A stretch of 64,000 bases of DNA, from NCBI RefSeq assembly GCF_029193595.2, contig NZ_CP135052.1, positions 372,001 to 436,000 of the forward strand. Reading direction: 5' to 3'. Made by a program: the position numbers and the translations under genes. This document shows positions 28,969-40,687 of the stretch, piece by piece. Source of the stretch: Providencia hangzhouensis. GTDB lineage: Bacteria; Pseudomonadota; Gammaproteobacteria; Enterobacterales; Enterobacteriaceae. The notes beneath the pieces are model-generated. The model worked only from the letters and a program-made list of their open reading frames with translations, was not told the origin of the DNA and ran no database searches. The first letter of the stretch is position 1. The number at the start of each line of letters is the position of its first letter.

Positions 28969-30771
28969 TCAACTTATTTTATCGAAATATTGATTGAGGA
29001 AGCTCACATATGTTTTTGTATCCTGTAATCCAACGAGTTTATCCACTAATTTCCCATTATTTGAGACTGCAATAATAGGTATACTTCTAAGTGAATACTT
29101 TTGAAGAATTTCAACAGAATTATCTACAGAGAGATAATTGATTTTATTTATTGAGTAAAGTTTCACTAATGAAGGTAATAACTCATTCAATACTTTACAT
29201 TTATTGCACCAATTAGCACCGAAGAAAATCAAATTATTTTTATTTTCATTAATAATTGAATCGAATGTTTCACTATCTATTTCATATATTTTATCGGAAA
29301 AGAAAAATATGTCAGATTTTTTGGAGGAATGATTATCTCCAGTGCGAGCAATACATAAGATATCATCATCTGGAATTTTATGTTTTATTATCCCTTCGAT
29401 ATACACTCCTGTAATTGTATCTTTAGGGGCTGCATTTGGTAATCGAAATTGAGAGACATCCATAGGTGCTATGCTATTTTCTTCAGGTATATCTAATTGA
29501 GGGATCCAATCATAAGGGATTCTATAAGCACGATAGATCATATTATTGCGTTTTTTTCCTTCTCGCCAGTAAGGTGAGACATATTCCCACACAATCTCAT
29601 GTTCAGCTGTTATTTCAATCAATCGCCCATTTGAGCCTTCGGTAATTAAAGTATTACCATTTGGTAGACGCTGAGCGCTACTTACATATGGGCTATAGAA
29701 TCGACTCGAATCCATGGGAGATGCAAAACCTAGTTTTTCTGCATCATGTTGCCAAATAATTTCGAGAGTAACTGGGTTTATTTCTAATACTCGAGAACTA
29801 TCTCGCCATGCATTTTTTAAGCCATATACAGATGAAGGGTTTGGTGCTCCATAACCAGCCCAACCTCCATTATCAAAAATTAACAGATTTCCTGCACCTG
29901 GAAGGCCATGAGGTATAATATGAGCATGATGAGGTCCGATAATCCAACCAAGATGATGAACTTGTTTGTCGTTATAATCTGGCCCTAATTGCCAAACTAT
30001 TTTTCCAGTTTTTCGACTAGTTATTCCTATTATATTTGCTTCTCTAGAATCCCAAATAATGTTATCAGGATGAAAACGTTCGTCTCCATTATCATAATGT
30101 AGATTTGGCCCTATACGAGACATGGTATTAATATGTAGATAATCTCCCATGCCTCCACCAGCACTACGCATATTTGGATCACGATATAAAACATTTCTAG
30201 CTTCTTCGCTGAAATTTAATTCTGAAAAGTGATCGCTAAATGCCCATTGCCAGATAATATTACCTTGCCAATCTACTTCGATAAAAATATCATCAAGTAG
30301 CCATTTATCTGATATTTCAGGTTTGTAAATATTTTGATGGCATAGTATTAGAGTATTTCCGCTATGGGTTTGTGATGTTAATGTAGGAGAATAATAACCA
30401 ACAGGGTTTCCATCACGTTGAAAATCATGATGTTGTCTTGCCATCCATATTATTTCTTGATTAGGATCTTGTATTTTTTCTAATTTATTGAATGACCATA
30501 TAATGTTACCATCCCAATCAAATTGAACTAAATCAACTTGATCTTGAACACCATATTTAGGTGATCGCAAACCATGACTACCAAATAAATATCCACCAGG
30601 TAAAATTTTATTAGGGAAACCATCAACTCCTTGCCATAAATGCACTTCTCGACCATTCATATCAATTAATAGCGCACCTTTTCCTGGTGCGTTAAAAAGG
30701 ATATAACCACTAAATGTTTTTTCTTTATTGAAAATAGTAGTTCCTGAAGGATAAATACTTGGATGCCCCAT
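28969..30771 (-). CDS. Arylsulfotransferase-family protein fused to a C-terminal thioredoxin domain
   Basis: A 600-residue protein with two parts. Residues ~1-460 resemble the arylsulfotransferase (ASST-like beta-propeller) family: repeated blades such as GALLIDMNGREVHLW, DLVQFDWDGNIIWSF, IFIEVDWQGNIIWQW and RLIEITAEHEIVWEY, with a His-rich GPHHAHIIPHGLPGAGN that could include catalytic residues. Residues ~500-600 form a thioredoxin domain: IFFGANWCNKC (C522, C525), the cis-proline in RSIPII (P565) and a final helix. There is no signal peptide, unlike the periplasmic ASST of E. coli uropathogens. AGGA precedes the ATG. It opens an operon with a sulfonate-type importer, so it probably acts on an imported sulfur compound with redox chemistry in the same polypeptide. 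The reaction is unknown. Confidence 0.8.
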   Translation of the reverse strand: MGHPSIYPSGTTIFNKEKTFSGYILFNAPGKGALLIDMNGREVHLWQGVDGFPNKILPGGYLFGSHGLRSPKYGVQDQVDLVQFDWDGNIIWSFNKLEKIQDPNQEIIWMARQHHDFQRDGNPVGYYSPTLTSQTHSGNTLILCHQNIYKPEISDKWLLDDIFIEVDWQGNIIWQWAFSDHFSELNFSEEARNVLYRDPNMRSAGGGMGDYLHINTMSRIGPNLHYDNGDERFHPDNIIWDSREANIIGITSRKTGKIVWQLGPDYNDKQVHHLGWIIGPHHAHIIPHGLPGAGNLLIFDNGGWAGYGAPNPSSVYGLKNAWRDSSRVLEINPVTLEIIWQHDAEKLGFASPMDSSRFYSPYVSSAQRLPNGNTLITEGSNGRLIEITAEHEIVWEYVSPYWREGKKRNNMIYRAYRIPYDWIPQLDIPEENSIAPMDVSQFRLPNAAPKDTITGVYIEGIIKHKIPDDDILCIARTGDNHSSKKSDIFFFSDKIYEIDSETFDSIINENKNNLIFFGANWCNKCKVLNELLPSLVKLYSINKINYLSVDNSVEILQKYSLRSIPIIAVSNNGKLVDKLVGLQDTKTYVSFLNQYFDKIS

Positions 30772-31101
30772 ATTAAATATTCCTATAGTAAATTTTTCTA
30801 TGTGGAATAATGGTGTAAAGGTAATGGCTTTTGAAATATTTTTTATTATGGTGTTATAACTTAATAGAACAATACAGTAATGTTCTATTAAGTGCTTATA
30901 TTTATAATATTAAGTGATAAGAATATAATACGTAATTAATACAAAAAGTTAAAAATATAATTGATTTTTTCCTAGTGATGGTATGAGTATTGTTCATATC
31001 TTATGATCAGTAACACAGTATGAAGGATATTAAACTATACATTATGTTAATTCATTTACTGATCGTTATTTACGGGCTAACATTGCGTTAGCCCGTAAAA
31101 T
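30772..31101. other. AT-rich intergenic region between thiH and the sulfotransferase operon
   Basis: About 330 bases. The left part must hold the promoter of the leftward sulfotransferase operon, with long A/T runs, but no clear -35/-10 pair can be chosen. The right end holds a hairpin after thiH (see 31069-31099). No gene is seen. Confidence 0.6.
31069..31099 (-). terminator. Hairpin terminator after thiH
   Basis: Stem TTTACGGGCTAA / TTAGCCCGTAAA with a seven-base loop, a perfect 12-bp stem just after the thiH stop. The T-run on the minus strand is weak, so it may work as a symmetrical element or end point for RNA trimming. Confidence 0.7.
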
Positions 31102-32223
31102 TTAACGGCCTAAATAACTATCCCAATCTTTCCAAACGGGCTGTAAACCGGCTTGCACAAGGGCATGTGCGACTTGAGCGGCACTGCGGTTATCATTTGG
31201 GGAAAACTGTTCTAGCTCTTCTTTGGTATCTGCATAGCCCCCCGGTTGGGTTTTTGAGCCGGCACTGACGTTGTTAATTGCCAATGGCACCACGTGATCA
31301 CGGAAATAAGGTGATTCGCGGGTTGAGAGTGAAAGCTCGACATTCGGCGCCAGTAGGCGAAAAGCACAAATCAATTGCACTAATTCGGCTTCATTCATCA
31401 GTGATGCTGGTTCAACGCCACCTGCACAAGGGCGCAAGCGAGGAAAAGAGATAGAATAACGACTTTGCCAGTAGTATTGCTGTAAGTACAACAAATGTTC
31501 TGCAACCATATAGCAATCGGTACGCCAACTGTTTGATAAACCAATTAACGCGCCAAGGCCGATTTTATCTATACCTGCTTCTCCTAAACGTTCTGGAGTG
31601 GCTAGGCGCCAGTGAAAATCCTGCTTTTTACCTTTGAGATGATGTAGTTGATACGTGGGCTCATGGTAGGTTTCTTGATAAACCATCACACCGTCTAACC
31701 CCAAAGTTTTCAACTCCTTATATTCATCTGTGCTTAGTGGCTGCACTTCCATCATTAACGAACTGAAATAAGGGCGAATGATGGGGAATGTGTGGCGGAA
31801 GTAGTCCATACCCACTTTACTTTGGTGCTCCCCTGTAACCAGTAATAAGCTATCAAAACCAATTTTGCGAATGGTTTCGCACTCATTGATGATTTCAGCG
31901 TCATTTAGCGTTTTTCGCTTAATTTTATTACTCATCGAGAAACCGCAATAAGTACAATCGTTTGCGCATAGGTTCGATAAATAAAGTGGCACGTAAAAGC
32001 CAACAGCATGGCCAAAGCGTTGGCGGGTGAGTTTCTGGGCTTTTTGTGCCATCAGCTCAATATAGGGACGGGCAGCAGGGGAAAGCAGCGCCATAAAATC
32101 ATCGAGTGTGAGTATATCTGCCGCCAAAGCGTGTTCCACATCGACAGGTGTTTTACTGTTTATCCGCAGTGTCGTATCGTCCCAATCCAGTGCTTGTAAG
32201 CGTTCTTGGAAACTTGGGATCAT
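31102..32223 (-). CDS. thiH: 2-iminoacetate synthase ThiH (tyrosine lyase)
   Basis: A 373-residue radical SAM enzyme. The cluster motif is [10 protein letters not shown], in the order C-x3-C-x2-C. Downstream blocks include [44 protein letters not shown] and [11 protein letters not shown]. It cleaves tyrosine to 2-iminoacetate and p-cresol, supplying the glycine-derived part of the thiazole ring; this route uses no oxygen and suits a facultative anaerobe, as against the ThiO route. It overlaps thiG by four bases and is the last gene of the thi operon. Confidence 0.97.
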   Translation of the reverse strand: MIPSFQERLQALDWDDTTLRINSKTPVDVEHALAADILTLDDFMALLSPAARPYIELMAQKAQKLTRQRFGHAVGFYVPLYLSNLCANDCTYCGFSMSNKIKRKTLNDAEIINECETIRKIGFDSLLLVTGEHQSKVGMDYFRHTFPIIRPYFSSLMMEVQPLSTDEYKELKTLGLDGVMVYQETYHEPTYQLHHLKGKKQDFHWRLATPERLGEAGIDKIGLGALIGLSNSWRTDCYMVAEHLLYLQQYYWQSRYSISFPRLRPCAGGVEPASLMNEAELVQLICAFRLLAPNVELSLSTRESPYFRDHVVPLAINNVSAGSKTQPGGYADTKEELEQFSPNDNRSAAQVAHALVQAGLQPVWKDWDSYLGR

Positions 32224-32990
32224 GATAAGGCTCCTAAAAAACGGGTCAATGGGCTGGACGCTTGCGCCTGTTGCTTCGGCGCAGCTAACCCGCTTTGATA
32301 AGCTAACTCAGCGGCTTCGACCGCGAGTTTAAACGCTTTTGCCATAAGTGCAGGTTGCTTCGCTACCGCGATTGCGGTATTGACTAAAACGGCATCGGCA
32401 CCCATTTCGATGGCTTCTGCCGCATGGCTTGGCGCACCAATTCCGGCATCTACGACGACAGGCACAGAAGCTTGTTCAATAATGATACGGAGCATTTCTT
32501 TAGTTGCTAAGCCTTTGTTTGTGCCAATCGGTGAGCCTAATGGCATCACAGCGGCACAGCCTACTTCTTCCAAACGACGACAAAGTACTGGATCTGCGCT
32601 GCAATAAGGCAATACAACAAATCCCTCTTTAACGAGCTGCTCAGCGGCGAGTAATGTCTCGATGGGATCGGGTAGCAAATAACGCATATCTGGATGGATC
32701 TCAAGTTTGACCCAATTGGTACCGAGGGCTTCTCGAGCTAGGCGCGCTGCAAATACCGCCTCTTGGGCATTTTTCGCACCGGAGGTATTCGGTAATAGTT
32801 TCACACCCAATTCTTGCAGTGGCTGTAAAATACCATCATCTTGCCCACGTAAGTCAATACGTTTCATTGCCATTGTCACCAATTGACTGCCGGATGCTTC
32901 AATGGCGTCTTGCATTAGGTTGGCGCTGGCAAATTTACCTGTTCCAGTAAACAGGCGTGAGTGAAAAGTTAAATCTGCGATTTTTAACAT
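32220..32990 (-). CDS. thiG: Thiazole synthase ThiG
   Basis: A 256-residue TIM-barrel enzyme that builds the thiazole phosphate of thiamine from deoxyxylulose-5-phosphate, 2-iminoacetate and ThiS-thiocarboxylate. Family blocks are [57 protein letters not shown], with the active-site Lys in the last, and [30 protein letters not shown]. It starts two bases after the thiS stop and overlaps thiH by four. The partner ThiH acts directly with it. Confidence 0.97.
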   Translation of the reverse strand: MLKIADLTFHSRLFTGTGKFASANLMQDAIEASGSQLVTMAMKRIDLRGQDDGILQPLQELGVKLLPNTSGAKNAQEAVFAARLAREALGTNWVKLEIHPDMRYLLPDPIETLLAAEQLVKEGFVVLPYCSADPVLCRRLEEVGCAAVMPLGSPIGTNKGLATKEMLRIIIEQASVPVVVDAGIGAPSHAAEAIEMGADAVLVNTAIAVAKQPALMAKAFKLAVEAAELAYQSGLAAPKQQAQASSPLTRFLGALS

Positions 32991-32992
32991 TA

Positions 32993-33193
32993 TTAGCCCC
33001 CAGCGATAGCTTGAAATAACAAGATATTGTCTTGGTCATTAATGAGATGTGAATCCCACTGACTCTTCGGAATGATCACTTGGTTGATAGCAAGTGCAGT
33101 TCCCACTATTGGCCGGTTGAGAGTGGAAAATAATTGATTAACCGTCAGTGGGGCGTCGAATTCCATAGGTTGGTCGTTAATTATGATATGCAT
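32993..33193 (-). CDS. thiS: Sulfur carrier protein ThiS
   Basis: A 66-residue ubiquitin-like sulfur carrier that ends in the required ...AIAGG. The terminal Gly is adenylated by ThiF and becomes a thiocarboxylate, which gives sulfur to ThiG. The true start is the ATG at 33193 ([12 protein letters not shown]), with GGAAG upstream; the open frame extends 19 codons further, but that part lies inside thiF. The resulting 13-base overlap with the end of thiF suggests coupled translation, which would match amounts of the two partners. Confidence 0.95.
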   Translation of the reverse strand: MHIIINDQPMEFDAPLTVNQLFSTLNRPIVGTALAINQVIIPKSQWDSHLINDQDNILLFQAIAGG

Positions 33194-33939
33194 GTTTCTT
33201 CCCGACAGATTGGACATTGCAATGACGGCGTTAATTGCAATGTATTCCATTGTTGCTGTTTCCCATCAAATAAACGCAATTTACCGCTCAGTGAAGAGGG
33301 AAGGCCGACAAGTAATTTAATGGCTTCCAGTGCTTGCAGCGTGCCGATGATCCCAACTACAGGCCCTAATACCCCAGCAGTGCGGCAGTTGCGCTCAGGT
33401 TCATCTTGGTCTGGATATAAACAGGCATAGCAACCGGTGCTAAATGGCGGCTCAAGTACCATTAATTGGCCGCCAAACCCAACCGCACTACCGCTAACTA
33501 AGGTTGTATTGGTCATGACACAAGCGGTATTGACCGCATGGCGAGTGGCCATGTTATCGCAGCAATCAAGCACTAAATCGACTTGTTCAGCTAAAGGAAT
33601 TAAAGTCTCAACATCCAACTTCTGTGCGACAACATGGGTTCTTACCAATGGATTGAGCCGATGCAGCCTATCTGCGGCAAGCTGGGCTTTTGGCTGGCCG
33701 ATATCATCGGTATCGTAAAGTACCTGCCGTTGTAAGTTAGAAACGTGCAAGTCATCGTGGTCAGCTAGCCACAATTCGCCGACACCAGCCCCCGTTAAAT
33801 AAAGGGACGCGGGGGAGCCTAATCCCCCTAAGCCGACAATGAGGACTTTGCTATTTTTGAGTTTTTGTTGCCCCTCGGGACTAATGTCTTCGAGTAGTAG
33901 CTGGCGGCTGTAACGCATGAATTCTTGGTCACTTAACAT
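33181..33939 (-). CDS. thiF: ThiS adenylyltransferase ThiF
   Basis: A 252-residue E1-like enzyme. It has the nucleotide-binding GLGGLGSPAS near residue 40, LDCCDNMATRHAVN, the ThiF acyl-disulfide cysteine region EPERNCRTAGVLGPVVG, and a zinc ribbon made of CYACLYP and the terminal CPICREETC. It adenylates the C-terminal glycine of ThiS. The ATG at 33939 (MLSDQEFMRYSRQ) has AAGGA seven to eight bases upstream and gives the standard length; the earlier in-frame start at 33966 lacks such a site. It overlaps thiS by 13 bases. Confidence 0.96.
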   Translation of the reverse strand: MLSDQEFMRYSRQLLLEDISPEGQQKLKNSKVLIVGLGGLGSPASLYLTGAGVGELWLADHDDLHVSNLQRQVLYDTDDIGQPKAQLAADRLHRLNPLVRTHVVAQKLDVETLIPLAEQVDLVLDCCDNMATRHAVNTACVMTNTTLVSGSAVGFGGQLMVLEPPFSTGCYACLYPDQDEPERNCRTAGVLGPVVGIIGTLQALEAIKLLVGLPSSLSGKLRLFDGKQQQWNTLQLTPSLQCPICREETCIS

Positions 33940-33960
33940 GATTGAATTCCTTAAATCATT

Positions 33961-33996
33961 ACTCACCCTGTTTTATGATGATAAAGCAGGGCGAGT
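33961..33996 (-). promoter_or_regulatory. Intercistronic hairpin between thiE and thiF
   Basis: A long imperfect stem (ACTC.CCCTG ... CAGGG.GAGT with an inner TTTAT/ATAAA pair) fills much of the 75-base gap between thiE and thiF. There is no T-run after it on the operon strand, so an RNA-stability or processing role is more likely than termination. Confidence 0.5.
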
Positions 33997-34014
33997 TATG
34001 TGATTAAAAATTGG

Positions 34015-36790
<2,776 letters not shown>

Positions 36791-36885
36791 ACTCTTGTTC
36801 CCTTCGCGGGTATTAACCCGATCAGGTTCCGCGGATCCCGAATTAACGGTCTCAGCCTGATGCATTGCATACTAGGCACTCCGAC
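36791..36885 (-). ncRNA. TPP riboswitch (THI element) aptamer upstream of thiC
   Basis: Read on the minus strand, the conserved THI-box blocks occur in order: GGAGTGCC, the GGCTGAGA motif that binds the pyrimidine, CGCGGAACCTGATC, and GGGTTAATACCCGCGAAGGGAA with the TAATACC and GGGAA signature. These are the hallmark nucleotides of the thiamine pyrophosphate aptamer. It senses thiamine pyrophosphate and represses thiCEFSGH when the vitamin is plentiful. Confidence 0.97.
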
Positions 36886-36904
36886 AAGAGATTTCAGTAT
36901 AAGC

Positions 36905-37031
36905 TTTCCTCGTTATTCTTCAAGCGATAAGTGCGTTGGCTGCTCTCGGCTACCCAAGTCACATACTTATGTATGCTCCTTGGGATATCCTCATTTGCCG
37001 CCTTCTTCTCACTTGAATAATTTAGAGGAAA
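36905..37031. repeat. ERIC element, full length 127 bp
   Basis: An enterobacterial repetitive intergenic consensus sequence of exactly 127 bp, bounded by the inverted ends TTTCCTC and GAGGAAA. It has the central palindrome CACATACTTATGTATGCTCC and the GTGCGTTGGCTGCTCTCGGC block, as in the standard ERIC family. Confidence 0.9.
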
Positions 37032-37050
37032 GTAAAATGGAATAAGGTTA

Positions 37051-37080
37051 TTTCCTTGTTATTTTTCAAGGGATAAGTGC
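37051..37080. repeat. Truncated ERIC left end
   Basis: TTTCCTTGTTATTTTTCAAG and the following GGATAAGTGC repeat the first 30 bases of the ERIC at 36905. The match stops where the next ERIC copy begins, as if that copy had inserted into or recombined with an older one. Confidence 0.65.
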
Positions 37081-37206
37081 TTCCTCGTCATTCTTCGCGC
37101 GATAGGTGCGTCGATTTCATAGATTTACCCGAATCACATACTTATGTATGTGATTCGGGATAATTCTATTTATCTCCTTCCTCTAGCACGAATAATTTAG
37201 AGGAAC
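37080..37206. repeat. ERIC element, second copy, 127 bp
   Basis: A second 127-bp ERIC from CTTCCTCG to GAGGAAC, with the palindromic centre CACATACTTATGTATGTG. It is diverged from the first copy (the TTGGCTGCTCTCGGC block is replaced by TCGATTTCATAGATT) but keeps length and ends. It lies about 60 bases after the stop of the HAD gene on the far side. Confidence 0.85.
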
Positions 37207-37267
37207 CTTTGAAAAGATTAGTTAGTTAAAACCAAAATTAAAACCAAGTTTGAAATTAAAATTGGGC

Positions 37268-37930
37268 TTACAAACCCCAAGTATATTGTGGCCAATTGTG
37301 TTCGAGTGCGGCTTGCGTTAGGCGTTCGTCACCGTTGATAATAAATACTTCATCGGCGAATTGGCACATCGGGAGATCGTTGGCGGAGTCGGTGTAGAAA
37401 TACACATAGGCGTCAGTGATCGGTTGGTGACGGACCCAAGCTAATAGGCGTTTGACTTTACCTTCCTTAAAGGTTGGAATACCGTCGATCTCTGTGGTGT
37501 AGCAGCCATCTTGTTGCTTGATATCGATCCCCATCGCGACATCCGCACCTAGTTTCGCAGCAATTTTTTTCACAATAAATGAAACGGTTGCGGAGATCAC
37601 AATAATTGGGATCTCTTTAGCTCGATAATTTGCGATCGTTCTAATGGCGTCAGGGTAGACTCGCGGTAAAATCACGTTTTGTACGAAATCATCCAACCAG
37701 ATATCCACTTGCCCAGCTTTTACATTGGCGATAGTTTGCAGGTTAAAATGTAAGTAAGTCGGCATATCTAATGTGCCTGCATTATATTGCGCCATCATGG
37801 CTTTATCTGCCTCCACAAATTGTGGGTCGCTAATGATTTGCTTGTCCCACAGATATTGTGTCCACAATACGCTGCTATCACCTTGAATTAACGTATCATC
37901 TAAGTCAAAAATGGCCAGTCGGTTTTGCAT
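37268..37930 (-). CDS. HAD superfamily phosphatase, subclass IB (SerB-like)
   Basis: A 220-residue cytoplasmic HAD hydrolase. Motif I is FDLDDTLI, with nucleophile D9 and acid D11; motif II is IIVISATVSF; motif III/IV is GKVKRLL plus YTDSANDLPM. A helical cap between motif I and II (WTQYLWDKQIISDPQFVEADK...) puts it in subclass IB with phosphoserine phosphatase. It removes phosphate from a small metabolite that cannot be named. AGGA lies before the ATG, 18 bases after the ABC ATPase gene, so it is the last gene of the importer operon and may dephosphorylate the imported compound or its hydrolysis product. Confidence 0.85.
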   Translation of the reverse strand: MQNRLAIFDLDDTLIQGDSSVLWTQYLWDKQIISDPQFVEADKAMMAQYNAGTLDMPTYLHFNLQTIANVKAGQVDIWLDDFVQNVILPRVYPDAIRTIANYRAKEIPIIVISATVSFIVKKIAAKLGADVAMGIDIKQQDGCYTTEIDGIPTFKEGKVKRLLAWVRHQPITDAYVYFYTDSANDLPMCQFADEVFIINGDERLTQAALEHNWPQYTWGL

Positions 37931-37948
37931 TATATTCCTATCTACTTA

Positions 37949-38965
37949 TTAACTAAGTGTGCGAATTTCATTTTTATTAAACATAAGTTCAAGGCGAGTT
38001 CCAGGTTCAAATAAACGCTCAGATGAGCGGTTAAGTAAATCCACCGTCATATCACCTGCAGGGGTATTCACACTATAACGAATAATATTGCCAAGCAACT
38101 GATGGTCCAATATCACGGCATCAACAGGGTGAGAAATATGGCTACCGTATTGGCGCCCCGCTTCTTTGACATATATAGACTCAGGGCGGATAGCAAGTGT
38201 ACCTTGTAAATTAAGGCCTAACATCGTATTGGCCTTTTCGGAATCAACAAGGTTGTAATGCCCCATAAACCGAGCGACAAATTCTGTTGCTGGTTGGGTA
38301 TAAATATTCTCTGCCGTATCACTTTGCACGATCTGCCCTTTATTCATCAAAAAGATCCTATCGGACATGATCATCGCTTCGTCTTGGTCATGAGTAACAA
38401 AAATGGTAGTTAAGCTTAATTCACGTTGAATTTGGCGAATTTGCTGGCGTAAGTGTTTGCGAATCCGTGCATCAAGAGCTGAAAGCGGCTCATCAAGTAA
38501 CAAAATTTGCGGTTTCATCACTAATGCTCTTGCAAGTGCTACTCGTTGGCGCTGTCCCCCTGATAGTTGATGGGGAAATTGTTGTTCTTTTCCTTGTAAC
38601 TCAACTAATTCAATCACTTCAGCGACCGCTTTAGATCTGGCTTGGCTATCAAATTTACGCATTTTCAAACCAAACGCGATATTGTCAACCACAGTCATAT
38701 TGGGAAATAACGCATAACTTTGGAACACCATGCCAACACCGCGTTGTTGTGCGGCTTGGTGGGTTACATTCTGGCGATTGATATAAAGTTCACCATGATT
38801 AAGTTGTTCAAGCCCTGCGATACAACGTAATAAAGTCGATTTGCCGCAACCACTTGGCCCAAGTAGGGTAATAAATTCGCCTTTTTCGATAGTAAATTGA
38901 ATATCAGCAAATACTTGATTAGTGCCAAAAGACTTGGCTAAATTTTCCGCAATAACATAACTCAT
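37949..38965 (-). CDS. ABC importer ATP-binding protein, PotA/FbpC/PhnT type
   Basis: A 338-residue ABC ATPase: Walker A LLGPSGCGKST, QSYALFPNMTVVDNIAFG, signature LSGGQRQRVALARAL, Walker B ILLLDEPLSALD, and switch His in FVTHDQDEA. The C-terminal ~100 residues form the regulatory TOBE domain of this subclass (LAIRPESIYVKE...). Subclass members handle polyamines, ferric ions, sugar phosphates or 2-aminoethylphosphonate. Of two adjacent ATGs I take 38965, which is seven bases from AGGAG; 38968 is only four bases away. The start overlaps the permease stop. Confidence 0.9.
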   Translation of the reverse strand: MSYVIAENLAKSFGTNQVFADIQFTIEKGEFITLLGPSGCGKSTLLRCIAGLEQLNHGELYINRQNVTHQAAQQRGVGMVFQSYALFPNMTVVDNIAFGLKMRKFDSQARSKAVAEVIELVELQGKEQQFPHQLSGGQRQRVALARALVMKPQILLLDEPLSALDARIRKHLRQQIRQIQRELSLTTIFVTHDQDEAMIMSDRIFLMNKGQIVQSDTAENIYTQPATEFVARFMGHYNLVDSEKANTMLGLNLQGTLAIRPESIYVKEAGRQYGSHISHPVDAVILDHQLLGNIIRYSVNTPAGDMTVDLLNRSSERLFEPGTRLELMFNKNEIRTLS

Positions 38966-39795
38966 CATTCATCTCCTGAACGATTTAATCGCATTGCTAA
39001 CCATGTCAGCAATAAGGTAAACAGAAAATATGACATCACCAGAGCAGAAGTGAAATGCCCGCTGGTTTGTCGCATATTGAAAAGATAGATTTGCAAGGTT
39101 TCATAACGTGTTCCCACAAGGATATTGGCAAACACAAATTCACCCATTAAAAATGAAAATGAAATTAATAATGAGACCAACATACCTTTGCGAATATTGG
39201 GTAACACAATCATCATAAAGGCTTGGAAGGTACTGGCACCCAGTAAATGCGCGGCATCTATTAAGTCATGTAAATTAATGCCTTGAAAGCTATTCGCAAG
39301 AGCACGATACATAAAAGGTAACGTGATGGTGAAATAAGTACCAATCAGGATCCAAGGTGTACCAACCAACATGAATGGTTCATCAGCAAATATTTGCAGC
39401 AAGCCAACCGATGAGACCACAGGCGGGATCGCAAAAGGCAAAATAATGAGTAAATCCATCATCCCTTTGAGTTTGGGGAACCGATAAAATACCGCAAACG
39501 TCATGGGTAAAATAATTAATGTGCTAACCAGTAACGTACCAAAGCAAATTATTAATGAACGACCAAATGCCATGAGAAAACGCGGGTCTTGCCACAATTG
39601 TAGATACCATTTAATCGACAAGGCATCAGGTAGCACAGTGGCTCCCCAAGAGCTGGCGATGGAATACAAAAATGTGGCAATAATAGGTAGCGCTAATAGG
39701 CTAGCAACACTGATTAGTACTAACTTATGAAGCAATAATCCAGAGGGTTTATTGCTATTGGTTATAACTGGGCTAATCGCATTATTATTTTGCAT
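38965..39795 (-). CDS. ABC importer permease, second subunit
   Basis: A 276-residue inner-membrane protein with about six transmembrane segments. The EAA loop is at HDLIDAAHLLGASTFQAFMMIVLPNIRKGMLVSLLISFSFLMGEF, as in binding-protein-dependent permeases of the PotC/FbpB-like group. GGAG lies five bases before the ATG, which overlaps the previous permease by 11 bases. It pairs with the permease at 39785 as a heterodimer and the ATPase at 37949. Confidence 0.9.
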   Translation of the reverse strand: MQNNNAISPVITNSNKPSGLLLHKLVLISVASLLALPIIATFLYSIASSWGATVLPDALSIKWYLQLWQDPRFLMAFGRSLIICFGTLLVSTLIILPMTFAVFYRFPKLKGMMDLLIILPFAIPPVVSSVGLLQIFADEPFMLVGTPWILIGTYFTITLPFMYRALANSFQGINLHDLIDAAHLLGASTFQAFMMIVLPNIRKGMLVSLLISFSFLMGEFVFANILVGTRYETLQIYLFNMRQTSGHFTSALVMSYFLFTLLLTWLAMRLNRSGDE

Positions 39796-40687
39796 GGTAG
39801 CTCCGCTTGATTAACCAATGATGGATAGCCGTGATAAAAGCTAAGATAGTGATAAGTAGCATTGATAAAGCCGCAGCCATATTCGGCTCGAGAAATAAAT
39901 CACCGGAAACTAAACTGGCAATTCGGATAGTCACAAGGTTGTAATTACCACTTGTTAACGCATAGGTACTGGCGTATGCGCCCATTGCATTAGCAATTAG
40001 GATAATAAAGGTGCCAAGTAGAGCAGGGGAAAGCACCGGAATAGCAACTTTTAGCCAATAGGTTAGTTTGCTTGCTCCCATCGTTTTTGCTGCGTCTTCC
40101 CATTCAGGTTTTAGTGCGTCAAAGGCGGGATAAAGCAACAGAACACCTAATGGGATCTGAAAATATACATACAACAGCATTAACCCGCTGGCGCTATAGA
40201 TATTGAAATCTTCGATAATCCCCCATGACTTGAGTTGCAAGGTAATCGCCCCATTGAAGCCCAAAATAATAATGAATGCGAAAGCAAGAGGAACACCGCT
40301 GAAATTACTGGCCATGGTGGTGAAGGAAATCATTATCCGGCGAATTTTCCCTTGCATTTTATAAATGGAAAATGCCGTGATACTCGAAATGAATAAGCCA
40401 ATTACACTGCAACTAATGGAAAGCCATAAGGTATTTTCAAACGCTTGCAAGTAAAAATCATTATTGAATACTTCAAGATAGTTACCTAATGACCATGCTT
40501 CTTCGTAGATAAAGCTATTAATGAGCACCCAAATCATTGGGGCGATTTGGAATAAACTAAATAGTACAAAGAATGGTAGCAGTAGCAGTGCAGCGCGCCA
40601 ATGAAAACGAGCAAAGCGTTTTTTTAACATGGCAATTTTTCCCTGTGGTTGGAATGTCTGCTCACAGGAAGCAGGGATATCAGCCAT
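39785..40687 (-). CDS. ABC importer permease, first subunit
   Basis: A 300-residue inner-membrane permease with about six transmembrane segments after a ~30-residue hydrophilic N-terminus. Its EAA loop is at PEWEDAAKTMGASKLTYWLKVAIPVLSPALLGTFI. The ATG at 40687 has a strong GGAGG six bases upstream, and shares one base with the stop of the preceding hydrolase gene (TAATG), a sign of coupled translation. It resembles the PotB/PhnU-like first permease of the subclass. The substrate cannot be told from the sequence. Confidence 0.9.
   Translation of the reverse strand: MADIPASCEQTFQPQGKIAMLKKRFARFHWRAALLLLPFFVLFSLFQIAPMIWVLINSFIYEEAWSLGNYLEVFNNDFYLQAFENTLWLSISCSVIGLFISSITAFSIYKMQGKIRRIMISFTTMASNFSGVPLAFAFIIILGFNGAITLQLKSWGIIEDFNIYSASGLMLLYVYFQIPLGVLLLYPAFDALKPEWEDAAKTMGASKLTYWLKVAIPVLSPALLGTFIILIANAMGAYASTYALTSGNYNLVTIRIASLVSGDLFLEPNMAAALSMLLITILAFITAIHHWLIKRSYHAK

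Noticed and set aside
36905..37206. The thiC-HAD gap repeats as insertion sequence remnants
   Set aside because: Length of 127 bp, inverted ends and the TTATGTA centre identify them as ERICs, which code for no transposase.
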